Shown here in pieces: positions 11,400 to 23,413 of a stretch of 64,000 nt of DNA (positions are counted from its first letter, which is position 1; each line of letters starts with the position of its first letter). Source of the stretch: Leucaena leucocephala (taxonomy: Eukaryota > Streptophyta > Magnoliopsida > Fabales > Fabaceae). Under the pieces are notes generated by a model. It worked only from the letters and a program-made list of their open reading frames with translations. It was not told the DNA's origin and did not search any database. The stretch covers positions 14,654,001 through 14,718,000 of the forward strand of contig CM073532.1 of the NCBI GenBank assembly GCA_037074615.1. The letters are read 5' to 3'. Position numbers and translations under genes: made by a program.

Positions 11400-12209
11400 T
11401 GATAAGACACAATTTGTGTATGGTTTATGCGACATTTTTAATGGTTTTATAACAGTTTTACCATTCATTTATGCCTATCACTGTGCTTTTGTGGTAATAC
11501 CTAATTGTGCTTGGCAATATGCTATTTTAAGGGAAAATGGTAAAATTAACTCCTCCAAACTATAATTATGCATTCTTTTACTGATGGGACTTTTACAGCA
11601 AGCTTTGATTTTGCATTTACAGGTACTTTGGAGGAAAATCAAGAACTAATGTGAGCAGAAAAGAAATCATAAGAGAGGCGCAAATCAAGAAAGCAGCTTC
11701 TGTGTATTCTAGTCGCGACCAAAGTATCCACAGGTCGCACCTAATTTCTCCTAGGAAGTTTCTCTGTGTTTACAGGTCGCGACCAAAACATGGATCTGGT
11801 CGCGACCAAAGAAGACAGTCGTGAAGCTGCTCATTTTTTATTAGGTCAACCTGCTATTAAAAGGAGAGGCAAGTCGCAGACATCCGGGAGGTTGTTTTTC
11901 GACCTGATTAGGCTAAGAAGCAGTGTTCAAATTCTATCTACTCTCTCCCTCCGCTACCTACACACCTCTGCTATCATTCATCTCTTCATCTAACTTTATG
12001 CTTTCTCCATGGCGTCATATTTGAACAGCTATTACAGCATCATAGGAGTCATGAGAGGCTAAACCATTAGTCTCTTGATGGTGGATCTAGTGTCTTGAGC
12101 TCATGGACTACACTGGGGAGTTTTTTCTGTTTTAATCTGCACCTTTCATATTTTGATGCTTCTAGATCTAGGGTTTCATTGTATGAACAAGTTTTTGAGT
12201 GTCGATTGA
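11400..12209 (+). mobile_element. 3' LTR of the Athila-like element, truncated
   Basis: Starts TGATAAGACAC immediately after the polypurine tract. It runs about 810 bp before the TGATAACTG end of a second, opposite Athila-like LTR. Its own CA end is not identified, so the boundary at 12209 is inferred. It contains palindrome array 3. Confidence 0.6.
11712..11880 (+). repeat. GTCGCGAC palindrome array (array 3, Athila LTR)
   Basis: Copies start at 11712, 11734, 11776, 11799, 11818, 11844 and 11873; the last three are degenerate. Intervals are 22, 42, 23, 19, 26 and 29 bp. The array lies about 310 bp inside the LTR. A chance 75-codon frame overlaps it. Confidence 0.7.
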
Positions 12210-13558
12210 TGATAACTGTCATTTTAATTATCAAACAAAACTAAGCTAACCAATAGTAAAGAGGAGGCTAACCTAGGTCGATTCACAAGGAGCCCAAATG
12301 GATGCTAAGTTCATAATTAATCTAATGAGCCACAAATTATCAAGTTAAGCATATGATTTGTGAGATGAGATATTGACTAAATTCTGAAAGTAAATCCTAT
12401 GCTATTGTTTATGCTTTTAAGTGTTTATGATGATGAAATGAATCAATGACAAGTGTGTTCCCTTGAAAATTACCTTACCTTCATTATCCACAGAATATGA
12501 GAAGTTATTTAGTTGAATTAGAATATTTAGCTAACAACTCGCTAGCTAAATCTGAATCAAAGCTACAACTCGCAGACATTGAATAGAGAACATGAATCAT
12601 TCAACACTAAGAGAGTAGAATATGAATTAAATAGAATCACTTCAATTAATCACATCTATCTTCAACTCTATCAAAGATGAGAATCAATCAAAGGATCATT
12701 TATGCATAAATAATAAATCCAACTCGGTTCCCTACTTCTTTGTCATCTACTACTCTAATTGCATTAGTAAAGTTGCATGAAGAAAGTTGAAGATGAGAAG
12801 ATGAAGATGAAATGGATGTGCAGAACTTTCCTCTGTTTCTATTGACTAGAACAGAGGAAAGTTGCATGAGAGAAAATGAAGAAGATGAAGGTGTGAGTGA
12901 AGTGGAACTAGTGGAATGAATGAGATCTGAAGTCTGAATGGAGTCAGGGAATGTGAGTGGTGAAGTGGAATGAAATGTGATATGTGAGAAGTAAAATGTG
13001 TTCTGTGCATTATCCAGTCCCCTCTATCAAGTGTGTTCTATGATCAATATATAGCTGCAGATGAAATGGGTGATCAGATGCATGAACTAATCTCTTCTTT
13101 AGTCCACTTGCTTCTGTTAGCACATGTCAATTCTGTTTACAGCACATGCTCCCCACTTGCTATCAACAACTTGCTTATTCTGTTCAGATGGAGTATGATG
13201 ATGTGTGAATAGTATCAGATGTGTGAATAGTACTCCTTTATGTGCCAGCACATGCATGATCTCCCACTTGCAATTTGTTATCAGCTGTTGTTTATAGTCT
13301 GTTAAGTCCATCTATTCAGTTCATCACATGCTTAAATCACCTTCTGTCAAGTTGTCCCTTCTGTTATTGCTTTGGCCTATCATGGAAAATGAGAATAAAT
13401 ATTTGTCCAATTAATCGTTAAAATCACATCAATTAATTCTCAACTGTTCCAATTCTATTTTATTTATTAATTGCTCAATTATATTGATAAATGGGGACAG
13501 AAATCAATAATAAACTCTCTTTACCCACACTAAAATCAGTACAAATATGAGTTTATCA
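12210..13558 (-). mobile_element. LTR of a second Athila-like element
   Basis: 1349 bp bounded by TGATAAC on the left and TTTATCA on the right (plus strand), so it starts TGATAAACTC on the minus strand. A polypurine tract abuts its right side, which makes it the 3' LTR of a minus-strand element. It contains no GTCGCGAC array. A duplication of ATTGA would be expected at 12205-12209, but the other side is not visible. Confidence 0.65.
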
Positions 13559-13570
13559 ACTCCCCCACAC
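13559..13570 (-). promoter_or_regulatory. Polypurine tract of the second Athila-like element
   Basis: On the minus strand GTGTGGGGGAGT directly precedes TGATAAACTC. It matches the tract at 11388-11399. Confidence 0.75.
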
Positions 13571-14673
13571 TTAGCTTTTGCACTCCGAGCAAAATTATGG
13601 ATCAAAACTGAAATTTGAACACACATGTTCAGCAAATTTGGCAAAACAGATTTAGCATAAGCACTTATAGTCATCAATCTTTTCCCTTCAATTGGTAACA
13701 ATCCATACTAATCTCATATCAATAAAAGCATCAAACTCATGCAATTTAATCATAGTAAGCAACTAGGTTGAGATTTTCTCACAACGTATAGTGTTTCACT
13801 CCCTATCTTATAAAGGTAATTCACTCAACCATTTAGCTTAGGCTTCCCATAGGCTTGTAACCATCCTACATCACCACTAAAATGCCACAAGGTTTATGAA
13901 TCAAATTAAAGGGACTTCATTAGGGTTGTAATGTTGGAAAGGCTAGATGATGAAATGGAAATCCATGTCAATGATTAATGAAATACTGCGCACAATCAAA
14001 GTTCCAATCATGCAACTGCAAAAAATAACAAATCACAAACTGTCTTCCTTTAATGCAAGTTGAATCACACTTTTTGCATCTGGTTCCTTTTCTTTCTTCT
14101 TTCTTTCTCTTTTCTTTGTACTTTTCTTTTTCTTTTCTCTGTATTTTTCCTTTGTTTTCATTTTCTTGAACCAGATAGCAAATATATTGAAGTTTAGAGA
14201 TTCAACAAGTAGTGCAACTTATCAGTTATTTCACAATCAAAGACTTACAACAGCAGCAACTATCTTGTACAGTATTCATTAATCAAGGATGGATTTTTAA
14301 AAGAAAGTGAAGGTCTCAAAGGGTTAAAGCAAAGGATTTAATATTTATGTGGTTTTTGTTTGGTCAAAAAGGTTTTGAAAGAAATGCCCTTATCATTTCC
14401 ACAATTCCTTGGAGTTAATGTGGTTTTGAATCAAGGATTGAGACAAGTTCTGCAAAGTTACCAAACTAGATGGTGTCACACAATGTAAAGGAGTATCTGT
14501 TAGAGGCTCAAAAATTCTTCTATCTGGCTTACTCACCCTAATCAGCTCACATAACTAGATTGCATGAATTTTAAACAAAATACATGAGATTAATCATTCA
14601 TGATGCACTAATTTAAGTAGTGAATTTATGAAACAAGCAACTAACACTTCATCAAGCTTGCCAATGTTAAAAG
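13571..14673 (-). other. Non-coding 3' region of the second Athila-like element
   Basis: AT-rich interior next to the 3' LTR, with a pyrimidine-rich stretch at about 14085-14165 that parallels the purine-rich stretch of the first copy. No coding part of the element remains. It is interrupted at 14674 by a copia-like LTR. Confidence 0.55.
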
Positions 14674-16110
14674 TGTAGGGAATTGGAAGACACGCAACGG
14701 AAATTAACTTTAAAATTTTTCCAGTCTCTGCCTGGATCTACCGATTGTGTTTAAGTCAAGTAGTAAGAGGTGTTACCTTCGGTATTCGAATTATTGGTGG
14801 CTCGGTGATTTCGACGTTAAGGATGCCTATGCTCTCTTTTCGATCACGAGAAGTCGACGACTCAGATCGGCTTCCTCTACTGGTATCCACACGAACAGCG
14901 TTCCAACCACGAACGACGTGCTAGCGCCTTTTGTCTTTCTAGGGTTTTTCTCGAGAATCCGTTCTCACCGTCTCTATTTTGGCCATTTCTTATCTGCAAA
15001 CCTTTTGCACTCTCCCTCCAAAAACCCTAGTCCATAATATCAAAAATATAGGATGCTATCGATGTTTTGACGGATATTAGATTTCTGAATTAATCCTAAA
15101 TTAATTCTGAAATTAATATTATATCATATATTGCGTAATCTGATAAGAAATTAATTAAATAAATATGGTTTCTTATATTAAATCTGTCCCACAGATTTAC
15201 TTCACCTATTCATTTAATTTAAAATAAAGATATGACAGAATTATATTTGATTTATTCTCATAAATCAAATTTGAGATATGATATTATATCATATCAATTT
15301 AAATTTCAAATTCAAAAGTGATAGAGATTTAATTTATCCTTATAAATAAAATTTTATAAATATCTCTTATATCATATAATATATATACGAATTTATATAT
15401 ATATACACGTCCACCCTAGATTATTCATTGAATCTGGACATATCTCAGATTCAATGAATCTGGACATCATAGCTCGTGTTGGGCTATTTTGTGTGTGACC
15501 CTGTAGGCCCATATGAAGTTGGCAGTGGGTCATTTACATACTGACTCACAAGTCGTAAGCGGTCTCTAGCAAGACATCACGACTACCCAAATCATGTGAG
15601 GATCGATGAACGATGTAACCTTTCATACAACCATATCACGTCCCTTTTGTCACACGACATTTTGGTCATAGATGAGGCATGGAGAACATCATCCTCCTGT
15701 TCCTAACCGTTACTTTCTCGATCCCAGAGTAGTCTGACTATAGAAATGGAACTACTTTTCCATTATAGTATGGCCATACACTTCTCAGACTCACTCATCG
15801 AGGGCCCTAGTAATATCTCTCTATGAATGTGAGTGACAAATTTCATATTGACCATTTAAATTCCTCCCTATTAAAAACCACTAAGCCTGAACATAGTCTT
15901 TATGATCACTCGTTCAAAAGTGACTTTTGACTAGTTCAAAGCTTAGCTTTTGTCATGTAGGGATCCATGAAGATCTTAGGTCAAAAGGCATAGTGACATG
16001 GTTTGTATATCAGAGAAGCTTGTGACTTAACCCATGTAGCTCTCTCATAGCGAGTCGATCCAACACCTTGTATTTTACATATGCCTATGACTTTGATTTA
16101 TATCTCTATA
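14674..16110 (-). mobile_element. Copia-like LTR, copy 1 (no palindrome array), truncated
   Basis: Starts TGTAGGGAATTG and is colinear with the solo LTR at 20370-22311 up to TATCTCTATA, where a gypsy LTR begins. The roughly 200-bp remainder is not found in the window. It lacks the palindrome array of copy 2: at the matching place it has only a short unrelated stretch ending in CGATCACGAGAAGTCGAC. Minus orientation is inferred because the other end (seen in copy 2) reads TGTTGGAAATTGTGCC, a start typical of Ty1/copia LTRs. Confidence 0.75.
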
Positions 16111-19049
16111 TGTCACATCCTAATTTTCATACGTCTTAGGGACCATTTGGTAGCCTCTGGAACCACTTTCAAGGTCATTGAAGTCAAATTTCTCAATCTG
16201 GAGTTTTACTCTTACCGAGAACTGTTCACTGTGTAAATTTTAGACGGGTGACCTGACTTCAAAAAATCATAACTAATTCTAGAAAAATCGAAATGAAGTG
16301 GTTCAAATTGCTACATGAATCTAACTCAATTTTTTTTTCAGGGAAAAATAACTAGTTGACCACTCCTTTACCAAGTCAACGTCAGTAAGCGTTACAACTT
16401 TACTGTTCATCCAACATTTTCTTCTTAATCCAGCATTTTGGTCCCAACTTTGATAAATAATATCTCCACGTGTAGACATCCAAACAAGGCATTCTATATA
16501 TCAAATCGAAGATTGGTATGTATACTATTTACCATAAAAATATCATACATTTATTCAACCATTTACTATTTTTGATTACAAATCAAACATCACCATGAGT
16601 TACTTTTCATGGTGGCAAAATTCCGCAATCAACTTTACATACATATGCATAACATACATCAATCACATATCAATCATGCTAAAAATTATTAACTTCTCTT
16701 CATGTATCCTCATCTCCTCCATCTTGAGAAGACCTGCTGTAATTAGAATGATATGGACAGGGTGAGATTTCGGGGGACATCTCAGTAGCAAACAGTACTA
16801 AATAATGTATGCATCATTGATTGATATTAGTGCTTGCTTGTGATTGTGTCAGTATAATGTAATGTGCATGCTTCCATGTAACATATGAAATACATTGGCC
16901 AGAGTAATCATAGTACAGAGCTTCAATAATTACATATTAACATCAATCAATTAAGACATAACACAATCAATCATATATTCAACACATACAAGTTTAGGTA
17001 AGTTTACTACCTGGCATGTAGCCCTTCCTTTAGTCCTTAATCTTTAATCTGAGGTTCCACCTTTCATAGGTCAGAGCCTATACATAGCATAATAATATTT
17101 TATTATTATCTCATTCAGCATAACTCTACTTTACTCAGCCTATCTTGACGTAATACCCCTATCCTGTCAACCCCCTAACTTTCTTTCTATCCACGGCTAT
17201 CCTTATAGAGAGAGATATTCTTCTATTCTGACTATCTAATTAATAAGAACAATCCTCTAATTTATTAGAGCAGGGACTAGAATAAATTACTTACCTTATT
17301 CCTAAGCTTGCCGAGTCCCTAAGCTCCTTGGATTGCTCCTAGCTTCGCCAGAACTCCTTCTTTCTCTTCCTCTATTTCTTTTCTCTCCTCTTCTTGTTAT
17401 TGCCGTGGGTGGTGTGAATGAAATGGAAAGGGGGTGGGGCATTTATAGGTGGAGAAAAGTGAAATGGATGGCTCCGATCGAATCGCCATGAATGGCTCAG
17501 ATCGCTTTGCTTGCTCACCAAGTCTTGCTTACATCACTATGATGACATCATCCTCCATGATGACTCATCAAAAGTGACATCATCATGGACACCTCACACG
17601 CTTAGGTGGTGCCATGGTGACACCTCGCCAGTTGACTCAGCGCTTCCAGAGAATTCCAGAGTCTTACACCGAAATCAACGGCTGAGATCATGCCATGTGT
17701 CTTAGCATTTGTCTTCTTCCTCCAGATCAGTTCCATGTGGCATCTTTAGGGTACCTTTCACGCCATCCCATGGCTTCCAGATAAGCTCAGGACTTTATCT
17801 GATCAATTCCCCGGTTATCACGTCAACCGAGTAACCTTACTTTATTGAAAACTCTCTAAAATATTATTTTAATACCACTTTAATTCACATATTCCTTGGG
17901 CTACGTTTTTGCACTCTGGGAATGCTATCTTGGGTATCTGATCAAGCTCAAGTACTCTGATGGCTCGATTCCCAAGAACCATCCCTTGGCAAATTACCAA
18001 AATGCCCTTGGTTCCTCTTTATTTACTCTAATGAGTCTAGGGGCCTTATTATCTTTTCAAATATTACTAGAGTATTCTCTGACCCTGGTCAACTATCCAG
18101 ATAACCTTTCTTGACTGCCTGACCTTAGTCAAATGACCAAAATACCATTTACTCATTCTTTAGCTATTTTATAACATAAGGGCATTTTTGTCATTTTGCA
18201 CCTTTCTCCGGACACTGGCCCCTTTTATCCGATGAACTGATATCCTGGGTCTGAGCCATCCTTGGCGTTACTATGGGCATCAGCGTTACGTCATCTGGGC
18301 TCATTTAGTCCCAGTTTATTTACTGCTAAATCTCCCTATCGGATACGAGGAGCTCACAAACTCCCTTCTCAATTCACTAAAAGGTGAATAACTTTTTCTA
18401 CAGAACTCCTTTCGGGATTCTGTCAGTTCCTTAACCTCCGTCTTCACAGGATACATATTCCTATAACTTTTCACTCATATCTGAGGTCCAGGAGACCTGA
18501 TAAAAATTTCAGATAAGTTTTTTATTATAAGATAATTTTCAGCTATCTGGAACTTTGATAAAATTTCCGTATTAAGCCAGATTAACCAGCATCACTTCCT
18601 CTATCTAATGGTGAAGTTTGGGAATGAAATGCTTCTAGGCAGTTCTAAGCCACTTTTGGCTCAACTTTTTATAATTACCATTTTTCCCCTTGACTTTTCA
18701 TAAATTACACTTATGTCCTCACATTTGGCTGAAATTAAACTTAAAGACCTCACATTTTTGTCTACTTTCTCTTTTGACCTTATAACTTGTGTCTATTTTT
18801 ACTTTTGCACCAAGATACTTTTAGACTTTTCACTTTAGTCCCTTTCTTTTCTAAAATGACCATTATACCCCTAGGACTTTTACTATTTACATATAAGTCC
18901 CTGCACTGTTACTTATTCGTAGTTTATATTCGTAGTTTAGTCCCTAAAACCCTTTGTATGTTTCTGGGACTTCTGCTCAAAGGGGTCTGGTAGCCTATCT
19001 ATTTCAGGTTACTTTCTGAGTCTCTGGGCCTGAAAATTGGGATATTACA
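16111..19049 (-). mobile_element. Gypsy LTR (3' LTR of a non-coding element)
   Basis: 2939 bp, plus-strand ends TGTCACATCC and GATATTACA. The outer end resembles the LTR of the coding chromovirus at 53869, while the last 150 bp resemble the LTR of the non-autonomous element at 33936. It has a TATA segment (17440-17448) and a hairpin (from 16764). A polypurine tract follows at 19050, so it is a 3' LTR on the minus strand. Its partner 5' LTR was not found. Confidence 0.8.
17440..17448 (-). promoter_or_regulatory. LTR TATA box (CTATAAATG)
   Basis: Minus-strand CTATAAATG followed by a C-rich stretch and a GA-rich tract, aligned with the TATA boxes of sister LTRs. Confidence 0.5.
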
Positions 19050-20364
19050 TTTCTACCTCCCTTAAAATAAATTTCGTCCTCAAAATTTAATCAATACCTT
19101 AGCCAAATTATCTTGACATTTGGCTGAGTTCTTTCATCATCCATAAAACTCTATATCTCTTTTGTGCTACATATGTTCTCTTTTCTGAATCAACTCAATC
19201 CGAGTTGAAATCTACTTCTTTCTTATTACTCGTCAATCTTCTATCATCTACTTATCTGCTTCTGCTTGTGGATAACTTACTGGACTTATGAGTAGTGTCC
19301 ATTTCTTTCATATCTTTCCCCTCAGCATTTTGATGTAGTTCTGGGGTCTACCTCATTTTTCTTACACTTTGCTAGCTCCTCAGGAGAAATAGTGTTCTTC
19401 TACCTTTCTTTCTCCTGACACAACATCATAATTCAGATTATGATTCTAACATAAATGGTTCTATTTTCTTTCTTTTCATAACTTCTCTAACTTTTCTTAA
19501 CTTTTCTCATAACTTCATGCATCTATGCCAAACCTTTGTGGCATTTGCACTCTTTCTTATCCCTTCTTAGGGCTTATATATCATTAGGCTACTCTTGCTT
19601 TAGTACCTTTCAATTAAACGTGCTACTGGATTAGGGCTAGGTTACTCTTTGTATAGCTCTAGGCCCTAGTATTGTCTTTCTCATAAAAATATGTTTTGTC
19701 TTTGCTTTGCCTTAGACCCTTTTCTCTAGATCTTTCTGGCCTTTTACTTTCTTTATCCTCATCTGGTGGATCTATCTGCTCATACTTTTCTATTCTCAAT
19801 ACATAGGGATTCTCTTCTCTGTTTCTCAGGCATACTTCTACAAAACTTTGAGTATCAGTACTCAGATTTGAACTTGGACTCCGTCTAAGGTCAGTCTATA
19901 TATAATAGAGGCTATCTGAGGAAAACCATTATAAATAATTTTTCTGGATGAGTTTATCAACTAGTGAAGCTTCCTTACCTTAACTTTGTCTTTGGCATTC
20001 ATCTTCCCAGAGATATACTACTCATATCTTCATGGCTCATTCATTTTCTTTCTCTAGGCTAGGTCTACTGCGACCCTCAGGATCTACTGCGATCAACCGT
20101 AAGCCTCTTCAGGATCTAATAACTGTGACCCTGGAATTCTTTTCTCTGTGAGCCATACTAGGATCTAACTGTGATCCTCCAGAATCTAACTGCGATTCTG
20201 TTGAATTGTATCATAATCTCTGGAAGATCTTAAACCAACAGACTAAGTTACAAGGTTAACTACTTCCACCTGTTAATAACTCAATAAATAAAAAAAAAAT
20301 TTACATCCAGTAGCCTCATATTATTTACTCAGACTTTACTTACTTCCTCTTTTACTCAAGAGTT

Positions 20365-22316
20365 CCTTCTGTAGGGAATTGAAAGACACGCAGCGAAAAT
20401 TAACTTTAAATTTTTTTTCATTCCCAGCCAGGATCTACCGAATGTATTTAAGTCAACGAGAAAGAAGTGTTACCTTCGGTATTCGAGCTTTGGTCGTGAC
20501 CTCATTGTCCACTAGTCGCGACTCCTCGCCTCTGGAACTTTCAGTCGCGACCTCCTCAACTTCTAGTCATGACCTGTCGCCTCTGGAGTTGTTAGCCGCG
20601 ACCTACTCTGCTTCTCGTCGCGACCGAACGTCTCTGGAGTTTGTAGTCGTGACCTCATCAGTTTCAAGTCATGACCTGTCTCCTCTTTTCAAATTTCTGA
20701 CGTTCAGATGCCCATATGGTCGCGACCTTAGTGTCAATAGGTCGCGACCTTGCTTCGTGTCTGGTCGATCGCAAGAAGTCGACAGCTCATATCGGCTTCC
20801 TCTACCGGTATCCACACGAACAGCGTTCCAATCGCGAACGACGTTCTAGCGCCTCTTGTCCCTCTAGGGCTTTCTAGAGATTCTGTCCTCACCGTCTCTA
20901 TTTCGGCAGTTTCTTATCTGCAAACCTTTTGCACTCTCCCTGCCCCTTTTTCTCACTTCTGAATGTGTGTGTAGAGATCTATTGTGTGTGAAACCCTAGC
21001 TCCTAATGTCAAATATATAGGAAGCTATCGGGCTTCTAATAGGGCCGGGCTTCAAAATTAATCTTATATTAATTCTGAATTAATACAATATCATATATTG
21101 CATAATTTAATAAGAAACTAATTAAATAAATATGGTTTATATTAAATCCGTCCCACAGATTTAATTCACCTATTTATTTAATTTAAAATAAAGATAAGAC
21201 AGAATTATATTTGATTTATTCTCATAAATCAAATTTGAGATATCTTATCAATTTGAATTTCAAATTCAAATAGATCATATCCATTTAAATTCAAATTCAA
21301 AAGTGATAGAAATTTAATTTATCCTTATAAATTAAATCTTGCAAATATCTCTTATATTATATATATAATATATATATACAAATTTATATATATATAAAAT
21401 ATATAAATCCACCCTAGACTATTTATTAAATCTAGACATCTCTTAGATTCAATGAATCTGGACATCATAGCTCGTATTGGGCTATTTTGTGTGCGACCCT
21501 GTAGGCCCATATGAAGTTGGCAGTGGGCCAGTTACTATACTGACCCACAAGTCGTAAGCGATCTCTAGCAAGGCATTACGACTACCCAAATCATATGAGG
21601 ATCGATAAACGATGTTACCTTTCATACAACCATATCACGTCCCTTTTGTCACACGATATTTCGGTCAAGGATGAGGCATGGAGAACGTCATCCTCCTGTT
21701 CCTGACCATTACTTTCTCGATCCCTGAGTAGTCTGAATATAGAAATGGAACTACCCTTCCATTCCAGTATGGCCATACATTTCTCAAACTCACTCATCGA
21801 GGGGCCCAGTAATATCTCTCTACGAATGTGAGGGACAAATTCCATCTTAACCATTCACATTCCTCCGCATGAAAAACCACTAAGCCCGAACATAGCCTTT
21901 ATGATCACTCGGTCAAAAGTGACTTTTGACTAGGTCAAAGCTGAGCGTTCGTCATGTAGGAATCCATGATGATCTCAGGTCAAAGGGCATAGTGACATGG
22001 CTTGTATATGAGAGAAGCTTATGACTTAACCCATGCAGCTCTCTCATAGCGGGTCGGTCCAGCACCCTGTACTCTTACATGTGCCTATGACTTTGATTTA
22101 TATCTCTATATATCTTCAAAGTTATACTGGTCTTATTTCATCTTTGCTCCCGCATAGATGACCGACCAGGGACATTTAGGATAAGATCATGAGTTATCCA
22201 AGGATGGTCATCACAGTAAACATGGAAATAATGTGATAACATAATTAAGAAATTCATAAAACAATAATGTTTATAAGAAAATGATTGGCCCCTGGGGCAC
22301 AATTTCCAACACCTTC
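20365..22316 (-). mobile_element. Solo copia-like LTR with TSD CCTTC
   Basis: The LTR is 20370-22311 (1942 bp) with ends TGTAGGG and TTCCAACA. CCTTC flanks it at 20365-20369 and 22312-22316. The colinear uninterrupted sequence at about 35485-35500 (GAGTTCCTTCTCATC) shows the empty site. No interior is present, so it is solo. It carries palindrome array 4. Confidence 0.93.
20493..20771 (-). repeat. GTCGCGAC palindrome array (array 4, copia-like LTR)
   Basis: Copies start at 20493, 20515, 20544, 20566, 20595, 20617, 20646, 20668, 20719 and 20741, plus a GTCGATCGC variant at 20764. Intervals are 22, 29, 22, 29, 22, 29, 22, 51, 22 and 23 bp, so pairs 22 bp apart recur with a 51-bp period. Long spacers share CTCTGGA. 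The array is absent from copy 1 of the same LTR. Confidence 0.92.
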
Positions 22317-23413
22317 TCATCTTTCTTACTTTACTGTGGTTTACCATTACCTTGTGCAATCATGGTCTAACCATCTGCCATTGCATTCTGCTGCTATGGC
22401 CTCATCTTAACTTCTCATTTCAATCTCTGTTCTAACTACGAGCAATCTGTATCAGATCCAACTCTTATCTGAAGAGTGATCTGTAAACAATCTCTTTTCT
22501 ATTATCTACTTCTCTTTTTGTATACCATTCCTTTCAATAGAAATGGCCCTGAGTAATGTATTCACAGTCTATAGAAATACCTGAGTAACCTTAATCATAT
22601 CGTATCTGAATATCATAACTTATCGTCCCATTAACTGAGACTATCTATCATCCTCAATACACTTCTTATTGCATGTCATATGATATGGGAGCAACATAAC
22701 TTTCTCATAACTTCTTCATCTCATATATACTCTACCCTGCATGTATTGCAAAAAAGGAGTATTCATTCATCATAGCATACTCTAACATGCATGTCATCAC
22801 ATGACAACTGCAAGGAGATGCAACTATTCATCATAACTTATGGCAACTATATCATCATCATAATTTGCTCAACCATTCATCAGATATCGTAATAAACTAA
22901 GTAAGCCTCAGAACATATTTCCTTTATCATATCATCTGTCATATCTTGATCATTCATTCAGGAACCTGAATCATCTATCTATCTTACTTAGGCTGCCACG
23001 CTACCCTCTTACCAGGGTATAGACTCAACCCTCCATTACTCTATATTTATATAGGGAATAGGGGAGTCACTTTATCTCTTAGTCTGTGGCTACCTTTCTA
23101 CTATCTCTTAACTTCTTCTATCTATCTATCAGTCCTAGTCTATTCTTGACCGAACTATGGTTCCTTATTGGTCTTTCTATTAATTCTAGCAAACTTGAGT
23201 CATATGGATCTCATTCATCATCTCTCACTATTACTTCTGTTCTCTAGGGTACTCTACCCTAGGTCTATCAATTCTCCGTGATGGAATCCCTCTGCTTAGG
23301 GAACATTAACTCTTTATCTATTAACCATCACGTCTCTAGTGTAGGCCATGTGCTAGGATCATTCCTAGGAAAATCTTATTCTAGTCATCTCATCATAACT
23401 CATCATTAGGTTT

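Larger units (their letters stand above)
1921..12209 (+). mobile_element. Athila-like Ty3/gypsy element, decayed
   Basis: Remnant of a plus-strand element. In order it has gag (from 1921), a protease-region fragment (3683-4156), an RNase H/integrase fragment (about 4690-5410 and 8420-9222), a long non-coding 3' region, a polypurine tract (11388-11399) and a TGATAA-starting LTR (from 11400). The reverse transcriptase core is missing. A solo gypsy LTR splits the integrase at 5416-8414. The 5' LTR is not in the window, and the 3' LTR is cut by another Athila-like LTR at 12210. Many stops and frameshifts show it is old. Athila assignment rests on gag and integrase style and on the TGTGGGGGA-TTGATAA junction. 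Confidence 0.8.
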
